Positions 21,788 to 34,500 of a DNA stretch of 64,000 nucleotides are shown in pieces. Within the stretch, counting starts at the first letter, position 1. The number at the start of each line of letters is the position of its first letter. The stretch lies in the NCBI GenBank assembly GCA_958009055.1, contig OY253650.1, positions 1,364,001 through 1,428,000 on the forward strand. Reading direction: 5' to 3'. This DNA comes from Choricystis sp. odSpoLacu1. Its lineage: Eukaryota; Chlorophyta; Trebouxiophyceae. The notes below the pieces were generated by a model, which saw only the letters and a list, made by a program, of their open reading frames with translations, ran no database searches and was not told the DNA's origin. A program made the position numbers and the translations under genes.

Positions 21788-23057
21788 TCACGCCACGGGC
21801 GCCAAATCACACTCCGCCGGCAACCCCACCCTCGCCGCGCTCCACCCCCACAACCACCGCCCCAGCGCCGGATCCAGCGCGTCTTTGGCAGGGGGGGCGA
21901 GGCGGCACTCGGGCCCACTGTAGCAGGTGGTGGGGGACGCGGCGGCGGCGGGGGCGTCGTGGACGCCGGTGTCTGTCGCGGCCCACACGCTTGACCGTGC
22001 GCCGTCGCACGGGGACAGCAGAAAAGAAGTCATGATGGCTCTGTAGGCGGCTTGGACGATTGAAGGCAGGCTGCGCACGACGTCGGTCATGACTTCGCCA
22101 GGGTGGACCGCGGTGACGACGATGGAGGGGGTGACGGTGGGTGGTGAAGAGTCGCCCTCTTTCTTCACCCCGCCCACCAGCACACTCAACCTCCGCCTCA
22201 ACTCAGCCGTGAACACGACTTGGGCCAGCTTGGACCGGGCGTAGGCGGCGAGCGGGGTGTAGGAGCGGCGGGTGAGGGGGTCGGCAGCTAAATCCTCCCC
22301 CGCCGCAAACTCGTGCAGTTTGGAGGACACGTGCACGATGCGGGCGGGGGAGGAGGGGGTGCCGGTGCGGGCTAATGCAGGCAACAACAACAGCGTCAAC
22401 AAAAAGTGGCCCAGGTGGTTGGTGACGGCGTGGGTTTCGAGGGCTGTGCCTTGGGCGGTGCGGCGGGTGGCATCCCCCATCGCAAACACGCCTGCATTGC
22501 ACACCAGGGAGTGCAGGGGGGCGCCTCCCCAGGTTCGAGCAAAGGCGCGCACCGAGTCCAAGTCGGCCACATCCAGGCGGCGCACCAGGGTGGAGGGAGG
22601 GGGGAGGCCGGCTGTGGATGCGTCCGACGCCAGCTGCGCAGCCAGGGCGTCCCCGCGCGCCGTGTCGCGGCAGGCCAGGACGACGGTGGCGCCGCGGCGG
22701 GCCAGGCAGGCCGCGGTTTCGCGGCCGATGCCGCTGGAGTGTGGAGTGTAGGCGTGTGGTTTGATGAGGTGCGGGCGCAGCGCGGCAGGGGCAGCAGTCC
22801 TCCCATTCTCCCTCTCCTCTTCTCTCACCTGGTCGGCCCCGTCACGATCACCGTCCGCCCAGTCACATCGCCGCACACGCCGTCCAGGGGGGGCAGGTGG
22901 CGCAGGCGCCACTTCTGAGAGGTGAGGGGGGGTTGAGGGGAGGGGACTGTGAGAACCGTCGGCTTGCACGCCGCCCACGCACACACGCACACGATCACAC
23001 ACCACACACCGCACGCACCTGGGTCGCGATCTCGTGGGCGACGTTGAGAAAATTCAT
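21788..23057 (-). CDS. Short-chain dehydrogenase/reductase (retinol-dehydrogenase/POR-like)
   Basis: NAD(P)-dependent classical SDR. Exons 23019-23057, 22829-22914 and 21788-22733 (356 aa). Splicing rebuilds the nucleotide-binding loop TVIVTGPTSGIGRET. Further motifs: VVLACRDTARGD (NADP-type Arg after beta2), RRLDVADLDSV, LHSLVCNAGVFAM (NAG), RIVHVSSKLHE (catalytic Ser) and PLAAYARSKLAQV (YxxxK). The C-terminal region VVTAVHPGEVMTDVVRSLP fits the RDH11-14/WWOX/protochlorophyllide reductase-like group. A TGA stop ends the frame at 21788. Substrate unknown. Convergent with the NAT gene (104 bp between stops). Confidence 0.88.
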
Positions 23058-23887
23058 GTTTGGGCAGGGCAGCGAAATGCAAACAAAAAAGCACGGTCGC
23101 GCTCTTGAGGATCCCTTGCCGGCGGCCCGCCCAGACGAGCGTGTGTGTGTTTGAGGACGCGGGTGCAGGGCAGGCAGGCACTCACACACAGCACGGCGCG
23201 TGACACGCGGTGCAGCACGAAAACAACGAAAGAGGGAGCGCCCCAAATTGGCCGAGCGAACTCTCTTTCTCCTCGGCTGCGTTCGCAACTCAGTACTCGC
23301 GGAAAAAACAAGAAACGAGCGGCGGTTGGCGCTGATCCCCCCTCTCTCCCTCCGCTCCGCTAGTTGTCGTTTCATTCTTTCATTCCACAAGTCATCCAAG
23401 CTGGCCGTCTAGGTGCGTGGGTGGCGTGGGGGTGAGTCGGGCCTTCGCATCGCGCCAGCTGGAATGTGCGCTCAAGACGGGCTGTGGGGAGGGGTGCCAA
23501 CCCCGCCTCCCCACTATGCGCACTGTTGACATTCTGTGCCGGCGTGTGGGGGGGGGGTGCGATGGGGGCGACGGGGCAGGCGCGCGAGAGGCGCACACCA
23601 AATGCGCGCCGATTGAGCGCTGCAAACGCTTCCGCACCCTCCTGCCCCCGCGCCAATTGCGCGCACTTGCCACCGCGCCACCGCCCAATCTAGCACACGA
23701 ACAATGCATCACGACGTGCTAGAGGGAGAAAAAGCATTGGCGTGGCCAGCCGGAGTGACTACTCGCACTCCTCCCCCCCGTCGTCCTGTGCCCCCTCGGC
23801 GCTCACTCCACTCCTCCACACCCACAGGTCTCCTCTCTCTCCTCCCTTAATATATTACTACCCCTTACCCCGTACTACCCCTCCACC
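23058..23887. other. Divergent intergenic region between SDR and bZIP
   Basis: 830 bp shared upstream region of two divergently transcribed genes. I see mixed GC-rich sequence, no conserved reading frame on either strand and no RNA gene. The bZIP-proximal end is CT-rich with one AT-rich element (next entry). Confidence 0.45.
23847..23859 (+). promoter_or_regulatory. Possible TATA-like element
   Basis: The stretch TTAATATATTACT lies about 30-40 bp before the bZIP start codon in otherwise GC-rich, CT-rich sequence. Its composition suggests a core-promoter element with a very short 5' UTR; this is inference only. Confidence 0.3.
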
Positions 23888-24781
23888 ATGGCTGAACCCA
23901 CGCCCACCCCTCCCTCCAAAGCGCCGCGCCGCGCGGCCGCCGCGCGCGCGCGCGCGGTATCTCGCGGCGTCGCCGCCGGCGCGCGCGCGGGGGGAGGAGG
24001 CCGCCCCGCTCCCGTCAGGCCGCTGCCCCTGGTGGACGCGATGCCGTTGCCCCTGTCCTCCATGCCGTCCTCGTTGAGCAGCCTGATGGAGGAGGATTTG
24101 CACGCGCCCTCGTCCAACGGGGATGTGCCATCGTCGGGCGGCGCGCCCGGGTCGCCCGGCAAAGCCAAACGCGTGCTGGCCAACCGGCAGTCCGCCCAGC
24201 GGTCCCGCATGCGCAAGCTACAGTTCATCTCCAACCTGGAGGCTAATGTGGACAAGGTTATGGTGGAGGTGGGGGCGATGGCGCCGCGCGTGAGCGCGGC
24301 GCGGCGCGACGCGGCGGCCGCGACCGACGCGCACCGAGAGATCGCGGCCGCGGCGGCGGACGCGCAGGCTGAAGCGGAGAGGCACTGGGTGGCCATCGAA
24401 GCGTTGAAGGCCAGGCTGCCCCGCGCCAAGCTGGCGGCCCTGCCGCCCGCGCCGCCGACCGAGCCTCCGTTTGGCGCGGCCGCGTTTGCGCCCAGCCCCG
24501 GCCTGGTGGCGGCCGCCGCGGCCGCCGCCGCGGTGGATGACCCCATTGAGCTGCCTGTCCTGGAGCCGCTGCCTGTCTCCCCCAAAATGGCCATGCCGCC
24601 CCCCGTCATGCGCGCGGGGCGCGGCAGCGGGCCACCCCACGTGCGCACCGCCGCAGGCCTGCGCGCCGCATCCCCCCTCGGCGGCGTGTTTGGCAGCCTG
24701 GACTCGCCGTTTGGGTTTAGGCCGGACGAGATGAGGCTGACGCCGATGACGCCGCTCGAGTTTCAGGGGGCGGCGTTTTGA
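23888..24781 (+). CDS. bZIP transcription factor
   Basis: Intronless, 297 aa. The basic region and zipper sit at about residues 93-135: KRVLANRQSAQRSRMRKLQ contains the invariant N-x7-R/K spacing (N...R), then FISNLEANVDKVMVEVGAM forms a short heptad-type coiled coil that extends through an Ala-rich helix with HREIAAAAADAQAEAE. The basic region (NRQSAQRSR, RK, ISNLE) is closest by eye to plant group I/E bZIPs (VIP1/RF2a type, NRQSAARSKERK...I.ELE). Flanks are Pro/Ser/Ala-rich and probably disordered activation or regulatory segments; a conserved-looking C-terminal tail is GVFGSLDSPFGFRPDEM. Nuclear DNA-binding role is inferred from the domain; targets unknown. Confidence 0.9.
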   Translation: MAEPTPTPPSKAPRRAAAARARAVSRGVAAGARAGGGGRPAPVRPLPLVDAMPLPLSSMPSSLSSLMEEDLHAPSSNGDVPSSGGAPGSPGKAKRVLANRQSAQRSRMRKLQFISNLEANVDKVMVEVGAMAPRVSAARRDAAAATDAHREIAAAAADAQAEAERHWVAIEALKARLPRAKLAALPPAPPTEPPFGAAAFAPSPGLVAAAAAAAAVDDPIELPVLEPLPVSPKMAMPPPVMRAGRGSGPPHVRTAAGLRAASPLGGVFGSLDSPFGFRPDEMRLTPMTPLEFQGAAF

Positions 24782-25384
24782 TGGTTGATTGAAAAAAGAG
24801 GGCGCCGCTGCCGGCACCTCACTCCCCCAGTTGTTTCATTCCCCTTCCCTTTGATGATGATTGCCCCTACCCACCCCCAACCGAGCGCGCGACCCTGGGC
24901 TTGCGTCGCGCCCCCCGCGAACAACGCACGACCCCCCCTTTGGCTTGTGCCTTTCCCCCTCCCCAAAATTTTGACCTCTTCCTTCCCCCCCCACCCCACA
25001 ATTCTTTCTGTCCTGATTTTTTTTCCCCCTTTCCTTTGCCACACCACCGTCTCCGGCTTCCGCTTGGACAAGCTGCACGCTGCGCGCGATGGACGCAGAG
25101 CCCGGGTGACGGGCGCGGCGGCGCGCGGTGCCCTGTGACTGCACCGTGCCTTCTGCGACCCCCCCGGCCCGCTTGCGAGTTTATCTAAAAGCTTATTATT
25201 GTCGTGAGCGTTTGGGCGCCGCACGGAAGCACGCTCACTTCCACGTTTGCGCGCCCCGCCACGCTCCACACAACCCACTCTTTGCGCGCGCGTGTAAGCC
25301 CAGGAACCCCGCGGTGGCTGGTGTCGCGATTTTGTCACAACACAACCACAAAACGAAAAAAAAAAACTCCCTCTCTCTCTTTCT
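24782..25384. other. Convergent intergenic region bZIP / dynein
   Basis: About 600 bp between the bZIP stop and the tandem repeat at the dynein 3' end. C-runs and T-runs (24950-25060) are typical of 3' flanks here. No gene seen. Confidence 0.45.
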
Positions 25385-25545
25385 TCACTCGCTCGCACAC
25401 AGCAGCGCCACTCCGCGCAGAACCCTCTCTCTCTCTCTCTATTACTTTAATCGCTCGCACACAGCAGCGCCACTCCGCGCAGAACCCTCTCTCTCTCTCT
25501 CTCTATTACTTTACTCGCTCGCACACAGCAGCGCCACGCCGCGCA
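25385..25545 (-). repeat. 62-64 bp tandem repeat, three copies, covering the dynein C-terminus
   Basis: Units begin at about 25389, 25451 and 25515 (TCGCTCGCACACAGCAGCGC at each). In the dynein sense each unit encodes the last residues [10 protein letters not shown](E/D) followed by a stop, then a GA-rich spacer (CT-run on the plus strand). The gene-proximal unit is the real C-terminus ending in TAA (25511-25513); the two downstream copies, in the 3' flank, differ by one shared base and end in TAA and TGA. Unit length varies only in the CT run. Confidence 0.9.
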
Positions 25546-28500
25546 GCGCCCACTTGTCGCTGCCGCCGTCACAGCGCAGGCTGACGCGGCCCACCAGGCC
25601 GGAGGGACCGCGCGTGGGGCCGCGGTAGATGGGCGCGTCAAACGAGGCAGCAGCAGCGGCCGCGGCACGCGCGTCGTCGCACCGCACAACGCGCACCAGC
25701 ACAGCAGGCAGGGGCGTCGGCCCCCCCTTGCGCGCGTCCGCGGGATCGGTCAGCTTGCCGGTGCGTGCATCCCAGGCGGCGCCATCCAGCCAGAGGCCGG
25801 TCACGTAGACGCCACCGTCGGGGGGGGTGGCGGGCAGGGCCGCGGCGTCGGTGGCAGGCGGGTGCATGACTGACGTCGACAGGGTGACATCGTCCAGCGC
25901 CCAGCCACCGCCGGGGGCGGCCCGAGCAGCGTCTTGTTTGACCGCCGTAAAGAAAGTGCCCGGGTTGGCCAGCCCGGGCAACCAAAACGCGCGCGGCGGG
26001 CCGGAGGCCAGCCAGGCGGCGATCTGGGCCGCGCGCGCGGTCGCGGACGCCACCCACCCCGCCAGCGAGGCCGCCTCCCACGACTGTTTGGCCCAGGAGG
26101 GAGGGGGGCGCCCATCCGCCACCTCGGCCGCGGCGGCGGCCAGGGGGGGCGTCATGGCGGCCGCGCCCGCGAGCGCGGAGCGTACAGAGGTCAAGTCGTC
26201 GCGCGCCGACGCGAGGGCAGCCGACAGGCGCTCCGCTTCCTGGCGCAGACAGGTGGCCAGGGGGGCGGTGGCGCCGCCCGGGTGGCGGGCCAGGCCCGCC
26301 TTGACGTCGGCGGGGGCAAAGGGAGGGGGCAGCTTGGCCAGCGCGCCGGCGGCCGCCGCGTCGGCCGACCGGTCGCGCGCGTCGGCGGCTGGAGAACTCG
26401 CGCCCGTCGCTGCGGCGGCTTTGGGGCGCAGGCTGGCCAGCACTCCCAGGGCGGCTTTGGCTTGGCCTCCCCGGAAGGCGAGTTCGGCGGACGCGTGCAG
26501 GCCAAAGAGGTCGGGGGGGTCGAGTGCGGGGAGCGTGTCGACGGAGGCGCGCACGGAGGCCACGTCCGCATCGCCAGACACCGTGTACTTGCCGCCGGAC
26601 GCGGCGTCCACGTGCAGCAGGGCGTTGGGGACGCAGGTGGACGGGTTGAGGTAGCGGGAGGTGTAGGCGTTGACGACGCGCTGGGTGTGTGTGGGGGATG
26701 GTGGAGGGAAGGGGGGGTCGGTTGGAGCGGTGCGCAGGCTCTCCCTCCCGCGCACAATCCCCCCTCCCCCCCTCTCTCTCTCCTTCTCACCTGGTCATCA
26801 TCATCCGTGATGCGCCCCCCATACTGGATGCAGGCCACCATGTAGCGCACCTCCTCCCAGTCGAGAGGGAGGAGGAACAGCTTTTTACAGCCGCGGTACC
26901 GCCTCCGCTCTTGCCGCGCGCTTCCACGCCCGCCACGTGGCGCCGCAGGTAGGCCTGCACCGCGGCCAGGTCGTCCCGCCCAAAATCGTAGGGCACGTTG
27001 TACCCAGCCGACCCGTAGCGGCGGCGCTCCACCACCAGGGCGTGCAAAAAGGCGGACACAAACAGCAGGGGGCGCCACTAGGGCCGCGAACCGCTCGCGT
27101 CCAGGGCGTCCTGGGATATGGAGGCGTAGGTGGCGCGCAGAGAGGTGCGCACACCGGCGGGAGCTTCGTTGGTGACTTTGACGGAGGTCTGTTGGAGTGG
27201 GGGGTGGGGGTGGGAGCGATGAAAAGCAAGATCGAGCGCCCGGCGTTTTCCCGACCCCCTTTTCCACCCCCTCTCTCACCTCCACAATGCCCGCCGGAAA
27301 CCCGTCGCACGGCGCAGTGGTGATGAAAACCCTGAAGTCAGGGTGCAGCTTGTCGGGCGTCGCCAGCAGGGCCTCCACGTCGGCCAGGACGCCCAGCCCT
27401 AGGTGCGTGTTTTGCAGCAGTGCCCACGCGCCGGTCTCCGCGGCGGCCGCCAGGGCGCGCCTGGCGGCGGCTTCCTGGCCCTGGCCCATAGACACGCCAT
27501 GCACGCGCACTTTGTGGCGGCGGGCCAGGTCGGTGATTTGGGATGTGGGGTCGGTGCCTGGTGTGTGCGTGGGGGAGGGAAAGTGAGACGAAAACGCGCT
27601 CTCTCCCCTCTCCCACCCTCGCTCTCCCTCTCTTCTCACCGCGCGACAGCAGGCACAGCACCGGCCTCTCGGGCGACGCATCCCCCAGCGCTCCCTCCAC
27701 ACTGGACGGCACAGCCTCCGCGAATGAAGCGCCCAGCTCGGCGGCTACAAACGCGACCAGCGCAGGCAGCGCGCGGTCGCGCCGCAGCGCGGCGACTGCA
27801 GCTGCGCGCGCAAACGGGGGCACCGCCCCCCTCGCCTCCAGGTCGGGCAGGGGCAGGAGCTCGGGGGTGGGCGCTTCGCACCAGGCCCGCCACCCGGTGT
27901 CAGCGCGGGCCAGGGAGTCGGGCAGGTCGCGCAGCGCGCCGCCGTGCGCGGACACGGCGCACGCGTCGCGCCAGGCGGCGTCGGGCAGCCAGTCTTTGGG
28001 CTTTTTGCGGGGGGCGGGGGCGTCGGTCTCGCGCACCAGATCGTCGATATCGGCGGGCGTGATCTGTGTGAGAGTGTGGGGGGAGAGGAGGTTGGTGTGT
28101 GTGTGTGTCCGCCGCCGAGCCTCTCCCCACACACTCACCCTGCCCTCCCCTTCCCCCACACACTCACCCTGCCTTCCGCCGCCGCCACCCTCAGCGCCAG
28201 CGCCACCACAGACTTAGACTGGGCTTCATACAGCCCCCTCCCCACAAACGCGGTGACGGCGGCGGTGAGCGTGGCCACTATGGCGGCGGTGCGCATCGCG
28301 GCGACAGGGGACGGCGGCGCCGCGTCCACCGCGCCATCATACAGCCTGCAGAATTGGGCCAGCCCCGTCGCATACAGCGGGTTGACAGCCACAAAGTCCA
28401 GCACCAGGAAGTAGAGCAGGGCGCCCCGCGCGGCGGCGGGGCGGAACTCGTTGGCGGCAGCCGCGAGCGCGGCGTCGGTGGCAGCCGCAGACGCGAGCCT

Positions 28501-31500
28501 GTCGGCTGCGGCCCCGGCTTCCCGCTTGGTGGTGGTCAGCACGGCCACCAGGTCGCCATCATCCAGCAGGTTGCCCTGGGCCGACGACAGGCGGGTCAGC
28601 AGGTCGGCCTCCAGCGCCGCGATGCGCGCGCGCGCGTCGGCCGCGCCGCGCGTGAGCGCCGCGCTCCGCGCCTGCAGGTCTGCCCTCTCCCGCGCCACCA
28701 GCCTGGCCAGCAGTTGGTCCTCCAACCCCGCCTGGGTGACGGTGAAGTCAACGACCGCCACCCGGGCGCACAGCTCGGGGGAGAGGGGGGGGGAGGCGTC
28801 AGGGGTGGCCAGGAAGAGTGGAAAATCGGGGGCGACATCGATGTCGCGGTCGCCGAGCGTGACGGTGACGCTGGCGGCGTGGCCGCCGCTGCTGCGGCCC
28901 AGGTCCAGCAGAGGCTCCAGCACGGAATCCAGGTCGCCACCCCTCCAGTCCACCAGCAGGATGGCGCCGTCGGAGGCGGCGGCCTCGAGGGCGGCGCGGA
29001 AGCGCGGGTCGTCGGCGCGCAGCGTGCGCAGCGGGGCGCCCGCGCGCGTGGCGCGGGTGGCCAGCCAGGCGGCGCCCTGACCCTGGGGGTCGACGAGCAG
29101 GGGGACTCGAGAGGCGCGGGTGACGAGGGCCCCATTTTGGACGGACAGTTCGTCGGTGGGCAGGCCCTGAGGGAGGAGGGGGGGGAGGTAAAGGTGAGTG
29201 TGTATGTGTGTTCCTTCTCTCTCTCCCTCTCTCTCACAACCAAAAAACTCTCACCTCGGCCGCCCAGCCAGCCACCTCCGCGTCATCCACCAGGAATTCA
29301 GTCGGCGTCATGCCGTCGCTGCAGGGAATGGCTTCGTCGGCCAGCGCGCCGCTGACCGCCGCGCCCAGGCGCGCGCGCGCGTCGCGCCCAAACAGGCCCG
29401 CGTACGACGTGAAGGCGGCCGCCGCCAGGCAGTCGCCCGCCAGGCATCGTTTGCGGATGCCAAAGTCGGCGGCTTGCGCCGTCCAACGCGCCTCCTCGCC
29501 CGCCAGCGCGGCCAGCAGGGATTCCGCCGCGTCAGCGCGCGCGGCGGTGGCAGCAGCATCCTCCTCCAGCCGAGCTTTGTTGGACACAGCCGCCTCAAAG
29601 TCGGCCTGGGCGCGAGCCAGGCCGGCTTGCACGCCCGCCAGCTCGCCCTCGGCGGCCGTTTGGTCGGCTTCGGCGGCCGCGAGGCGCGCTTCCGCGTTGC
29701 GCAGGGCCACGATCTTGGGCTCCACCTCTTTGGCGACGGCGTGGTAGGTGCACATGGCGGCCGCCCAGTTGCAGAGGCCGGCCACGTTGCCGGAAGCCTG
29801 AGAAAGGAGAGGGAGGTGTTGGTTTTGGAGGAGGAAAAACCGACGCACCCAGTAGGGGTGCAGCAGCTCTACCGTCTCATCCGTGATGGCTTCCTTGGGG
29901 AAGTTGACCAGGGCCGACAGAAAGTTGATGTCCCCCATCATCCTCACCGCGGCCTCATAGTCGCCCGTGATGATCATGGCCCCCTTGACGGATTGCCAGC
30001 CCACTTTGGCGATGGGGAAGCGGCTGTGTGTGGGTCAAGGTTGGTGGAGTGTGTGAGTGAGGGATGCAACACAACAAACACGCCGCCCCCACTTTCCCTC
30101 CCTCTCTCCTCTTCTCCCCTCTCACCGCAACAACAGCACGCAGTCAAAGATGCGTTTCACCACGTCCGGCGGATTCTTCAGCGCTTTCAGCGACTGAATG
30201 TCTTTGGGCGTGATGGACTGCAGGGCCGCCAGGGCGGCGTCCAGCGCGGGCTGCGCGGCGGCCAGGTCGGCTGCGGCGCCCGCCTTGACGTCGGCGATCG
30301 CGCACGCTTGCGCGCTCACGCTGTCCACGATGGCCGCCACCCGCGCTTTCTCGCGTTCAGCGGCAGCGGTGGAGGCCGAGATGTCGATGAGCAGGGCGTC
30401 GGCAGCGGCGCCCGCGGCCAGCAGGTCGGCGCGCTTGGCGGTCAGCTCGACCCGCATCGTCGCGACGGCGGCTTTTGCGTCGGCCATTTTGGCCAGGCCG
30501 CCCCCCACCTGGGCTTCACGCCGGGTGAGGTCGGCCAGTTTGGAGGTGTAGAGGCCTGCGTACGCCCCCACAAACGCCAGGAAGGATTTGGGGGTGACGT
30601 GGACGGAGTGGCGGGTGGCGGCGCGGTAGTCGGCGCACAGCGCGCCGACGCGCGCGTGCACGGCGGCCGCGACGCGGGCCAGGGCGGCAGTGATGGTGGG
30701 GCCGTCACGATCAGGAGAAGGGAAGACCTCCAGCCCGCCCAACGAGGTGGCCGCCACCGAGCGCAGGGCGTCGGGGGACCAGGGCAGGTGCCAGTCGATG
30801 GTCGACGCGGCAAACAGGGCGGGGAACTGGCGCACGCGCGCGGCGAAGCGGGGGCCCACGGGGGACAGGCACAGCACGACGTGCAGCCGGTCGCACACAC
30901 GGTCCATGAAGAAGGAGGCGAGGGCGTCGGGGGTGTCGGGGGTGCCTGTGTGGGAGGACAAAGGGGGGGGGGGGTGGACAGGGTGAGAGAAAACAGAAAC
31001 AAAAACCCTCCCTCCCCACACTCCGACACTCCCTCCCCACATTCCAACCTACCTGGCTTGGCAGCCTGGAACAACTGCCTCACTTCAGCCGCCAAGCCGT
31101 CCATCTCATCCCGGGACAGCAGGCCTGCGACGGTCCCCGTGCCCACCAACTGGTTGACATACTCCAGCAGGCCGTCATCCCGCAGGTCGCCATCCGCCAG
31201 CAGCAGGGCGGTGGGCACGCCCTTGACACCGGTGGCACGGTACAATGACTTGAGTTCTTCAAAGAAGGCGGCCTGGCCGTAGCCACGGGCCGAGGCGGCG
31301 GGCTGGAACACGGTGACGCCGGCCGCTGCGGCCGCGACGCGGGCGACGCTCTGCTTGCCCGACCCGCCCACGCCCACCAACACGGCGTGGCCGCGCGGGG
31401 TGGCCAGCACGCAGGCGGTTCGGGCGACGTGGGAGACAGCATCATCAAACAGGACGAGGCGGGGGGTGGCCGCAGCCGCGGCGCGCGAGGCGGCGCGCGC

Positions 31501-34500
31501 GGCAGACACAAGGGCGTCGACGCGGGCGGCCAGGGCGGAGGCGCCGCCCGGGACGGGCTCGTACACGGAGGGGCGGGTGGTCGGCATCTCCCCGGTGTCG
31601 AGGTCGGGGGCGGCATCCCGCGTGAAGGAGGCGAAAGGGGGGGGGGAAGCTGCGACCGCGGCCGCCGCGTCGCCACCCAGGCCGCGTCCGCCTCGGTGAC
31701 GGCGCGGTCACCAAACACGCGGCAACACTCGTGCGCCCACAGGGAGATGAGGGAGGAGGCGGTGGCGGTGGTGCCGGTGGCCGCGTCGGCGGCGGCCAGT
31801 GCTTCCCGGTCGGCCAGCACGAGCCCACGCACGACGGGCGCGACGTCACGCAGCGTGAACGCGTAGTGCGGCTTGTCCGGTGTGGGCAACAGCTTGGCAC
31901 GGCACGCCTGCCACAGGGCCACGGTGGCGGGCACGGTGGCGGGGGCCAGGGCCCTGAACGGGGACGGCACGCGGGTCGCGTCGAAGCGGCCGCGCACGAT
32001 CGGCCCGAAAATGGAGGCCAGGGCGGCGGGGGTGGGAGTCGGCACCGCAAAAATGGCAAAGTGGCGTTTGAGGCGGTTGGGGATGTCGTTGCGGCCGGCG
32101 GCGGGGGTCTGCATGGCGGCGACAAAGCTGTGGTGAGGGTGGGGGGGAGGGTGGTGTGAGACGCCGGCGGCGGCGGACGACAGCGACGCCCCCCCCACCC
32201 CTCCCCAACCAACTCACCGTGTGTCCACCACCGATCGCACATCCCCCACCGGCTTGGTCAGCGAGTACAGGGTGTCCCCCTCCAGCAGCTGCCTCAGTCC
32301 CTCGGCCGTGGGACAGTCGCCCCACTCGTTGAGCGCGGGCGCGCCCGCGTCGTCGACTGCGAGGGTGAGGGTGCGGCCGGCGGGGGGGCCGTACGTGCGC
32401 CCCTGGCGCTTGATGATGGAGGCTTCCACGGCGGCCTGGAACACGCCGGGTGTTGTGAGGGAGGACCAGGTGAGGGTTTTGATGGTGGATTCGTCGGCGG
32501 GCAGGGAGGCCAAAAACGATGACACCACCGTGGTCTTGGCGGTGCCGGGGGCGCCCACCAGCAGAGAGGCGCCCCCCACCGAGTGCACCAGGTCCAGCAG
32601 GGCGGTCAGGCGCACGGATTCGATGGTGGGGACGACGAGGGCCGAGAAATCAGGGGTGGATGCATCCAGCGGGTAGCGCCACGCGGGGACGCGGTCGGCC
32701 CAGGGTTGCCAGGCGGAGCCGTCGTCGGTGACGGCGTGGTCGTAGATGGTGTCGGTGGGGGGCTGAGGGGGGGTGGGGGAGTGTGTGAGTCGGCGGAAAA
32801 GGGAGGAGACGCGCGCGCGGTCGCCCCCCCCCCCCCCCCCCCCCCTCTCTCTCTCCACACACTCACCACCAGCGGCGACAGCTGCCGCAGCACGCCATCC
32901 AGCCCCGCCCTCTGGTCGCCGTCCAAGGTGCCTCCCAACCCCCAAGCGGCACAGTAGAGAGTGAGGCGTCCCACCGCGGCGGCGTCCGGGGCGGGCGCGC
33001 TGCCCGCGGTCGCGCGCGCGGCGCGCGCCAGGGCGGCGTCCAGCAGGGTGAGCATGGTGTCCACCCGGTTGCCGTCTTCATTGGAGATGACGGGTGTGGC
33101 AGAGGAGCTGTGAGTGGTGTTGGGGAAGGTGAGTGAAACCAAAGCGACGCGTTTTTTTCGCGCGCCGCCAACCCCCCTCTGTCCTCCCCTCTCTCTCGCC
33201 ATCACTCACCCCACCCAGTCCAGCACCGGCTGCACCACCCGGTTGATCACGCCCTCCACCTCCGCCGCTTCATCCGCCCGCCGCGCCGCCAGCCAGGCCG
33301 CCGCGCGCGGCCTCCACCCGAGCGCAGCGCGAGGCACGTACACGACGCCCGCGCGCGACACGGTCGCGGGCGACGCGTTGGCCAGGTGCTCCACCTCAAA
33401 AACCAGCTTCATGGAAGGGGTCATGGGATGCGGTCCCCGTTGGCCAGGGTGAGGACGCGGTTGTCGTCGAGGACGGTGTTTAGGTTTTCGATCCAGATCG
33501 CATCCACCGGACCATCCAGCACGATCCACGTGGACACGCCGCGCGGGGCGCGGGCGGCGCGGCGCCACAGCACAGAGAATACGCCATCCGTCCAGTCTCC
33601 CGTGGCGGCATCCATGCGCCCAAACATTTGGGGGGCGGTGAGGGCTTTGGGGTTCATGCGCCACACCACCGTTTTTGAGCCGACGTCTGTCAGGGCAGCC
33701 GCCAGCGTGTCGCAGATGGCCGTCTTGCCCGCCCCCGACGGCCCCACTAGCATGATGCCGTGCCGCACCAGCGTCGTCTCGTACAGCTGCATGCACTTGT
33801 CGAGCCAGGGGGCGTGCTCTTGCAGGCCGCGCTCGCGTGCGGCGCGCTTGACGGCGGCCAGCACATCCACCGCGGGCGCCGCGTCCGCGGTCAACACGGG
33901 GAACAGGTCGGTCACCAGGGCGCCAAACAGTGGGGTATCCTCGGCCGCCAGTTTGGCGGTGTTCATGTCGCGCAGGGTGCGCAGGAGGAGGACTGACTCA
34001 GAGGCACCGGGCGGCGCGGCGCGCTTGGACGCGCCCGCAGTGCGCAACACGGACAGAATGTTGCGCAGCCCAAAATCGTAGTGGGGTTGACGGGACAGCT
34101 GCTGCTCGCACAGCGCGTAGAGAGCGGTGAACTTGCGGGCGAGGCGGTCGTTGTCTTGGTAGCCGCACGCGGCCAGTTTGACCTTGATGATGACCTCCCG
34201 GTTGGGCATCATCATGGTGACGCCGCGAAAGAGGGCCTTGAAGTTCTCAGGTAGCTCCTGCAGCCCCGCGTAGCCGGGATTCATGGTGATGAACAGACCG
34301 ACGCTCGGGTCGAGCGGCACGGTGGTGCCATCCGTGAATGTGAAGCTGGAACGACGCTCCCGCACCGCGGTCAGCACGCAGTGCACCTGTTTTGAGCGCA
34401 CACCGACAGCACGTCCAGGTTGATGCGGTTGAACTCGTCAAAGCAGCCCCACAGACCGGACTGGGCGAGCCCCTTGAAAATCTTGCCCATGGCTTTGTAG

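Noticed and set aside
25389..25545. CRISPR array
   Set aside because: Three direct repeats with short spacers, but they are tandem copies of a coding end with slippage-prone CT runs in a eukaryotic, intron-rich locus.
12222..27080. Nuclear code variant with TAA/TAG as sense codons
   Set aside because: In-frame TAA (SLT) and TAG (dynein) suggested an ulvophyte-like code, but TFB4 and MAD2 end naturally at TAG and the dynein itself ends at TAA.
29198..31282. 694-aa plus-strand frame within the dynein locus
   Set aside because: Antisense of dynein exons 13-16 and crosses their introns; no recognisable domain.
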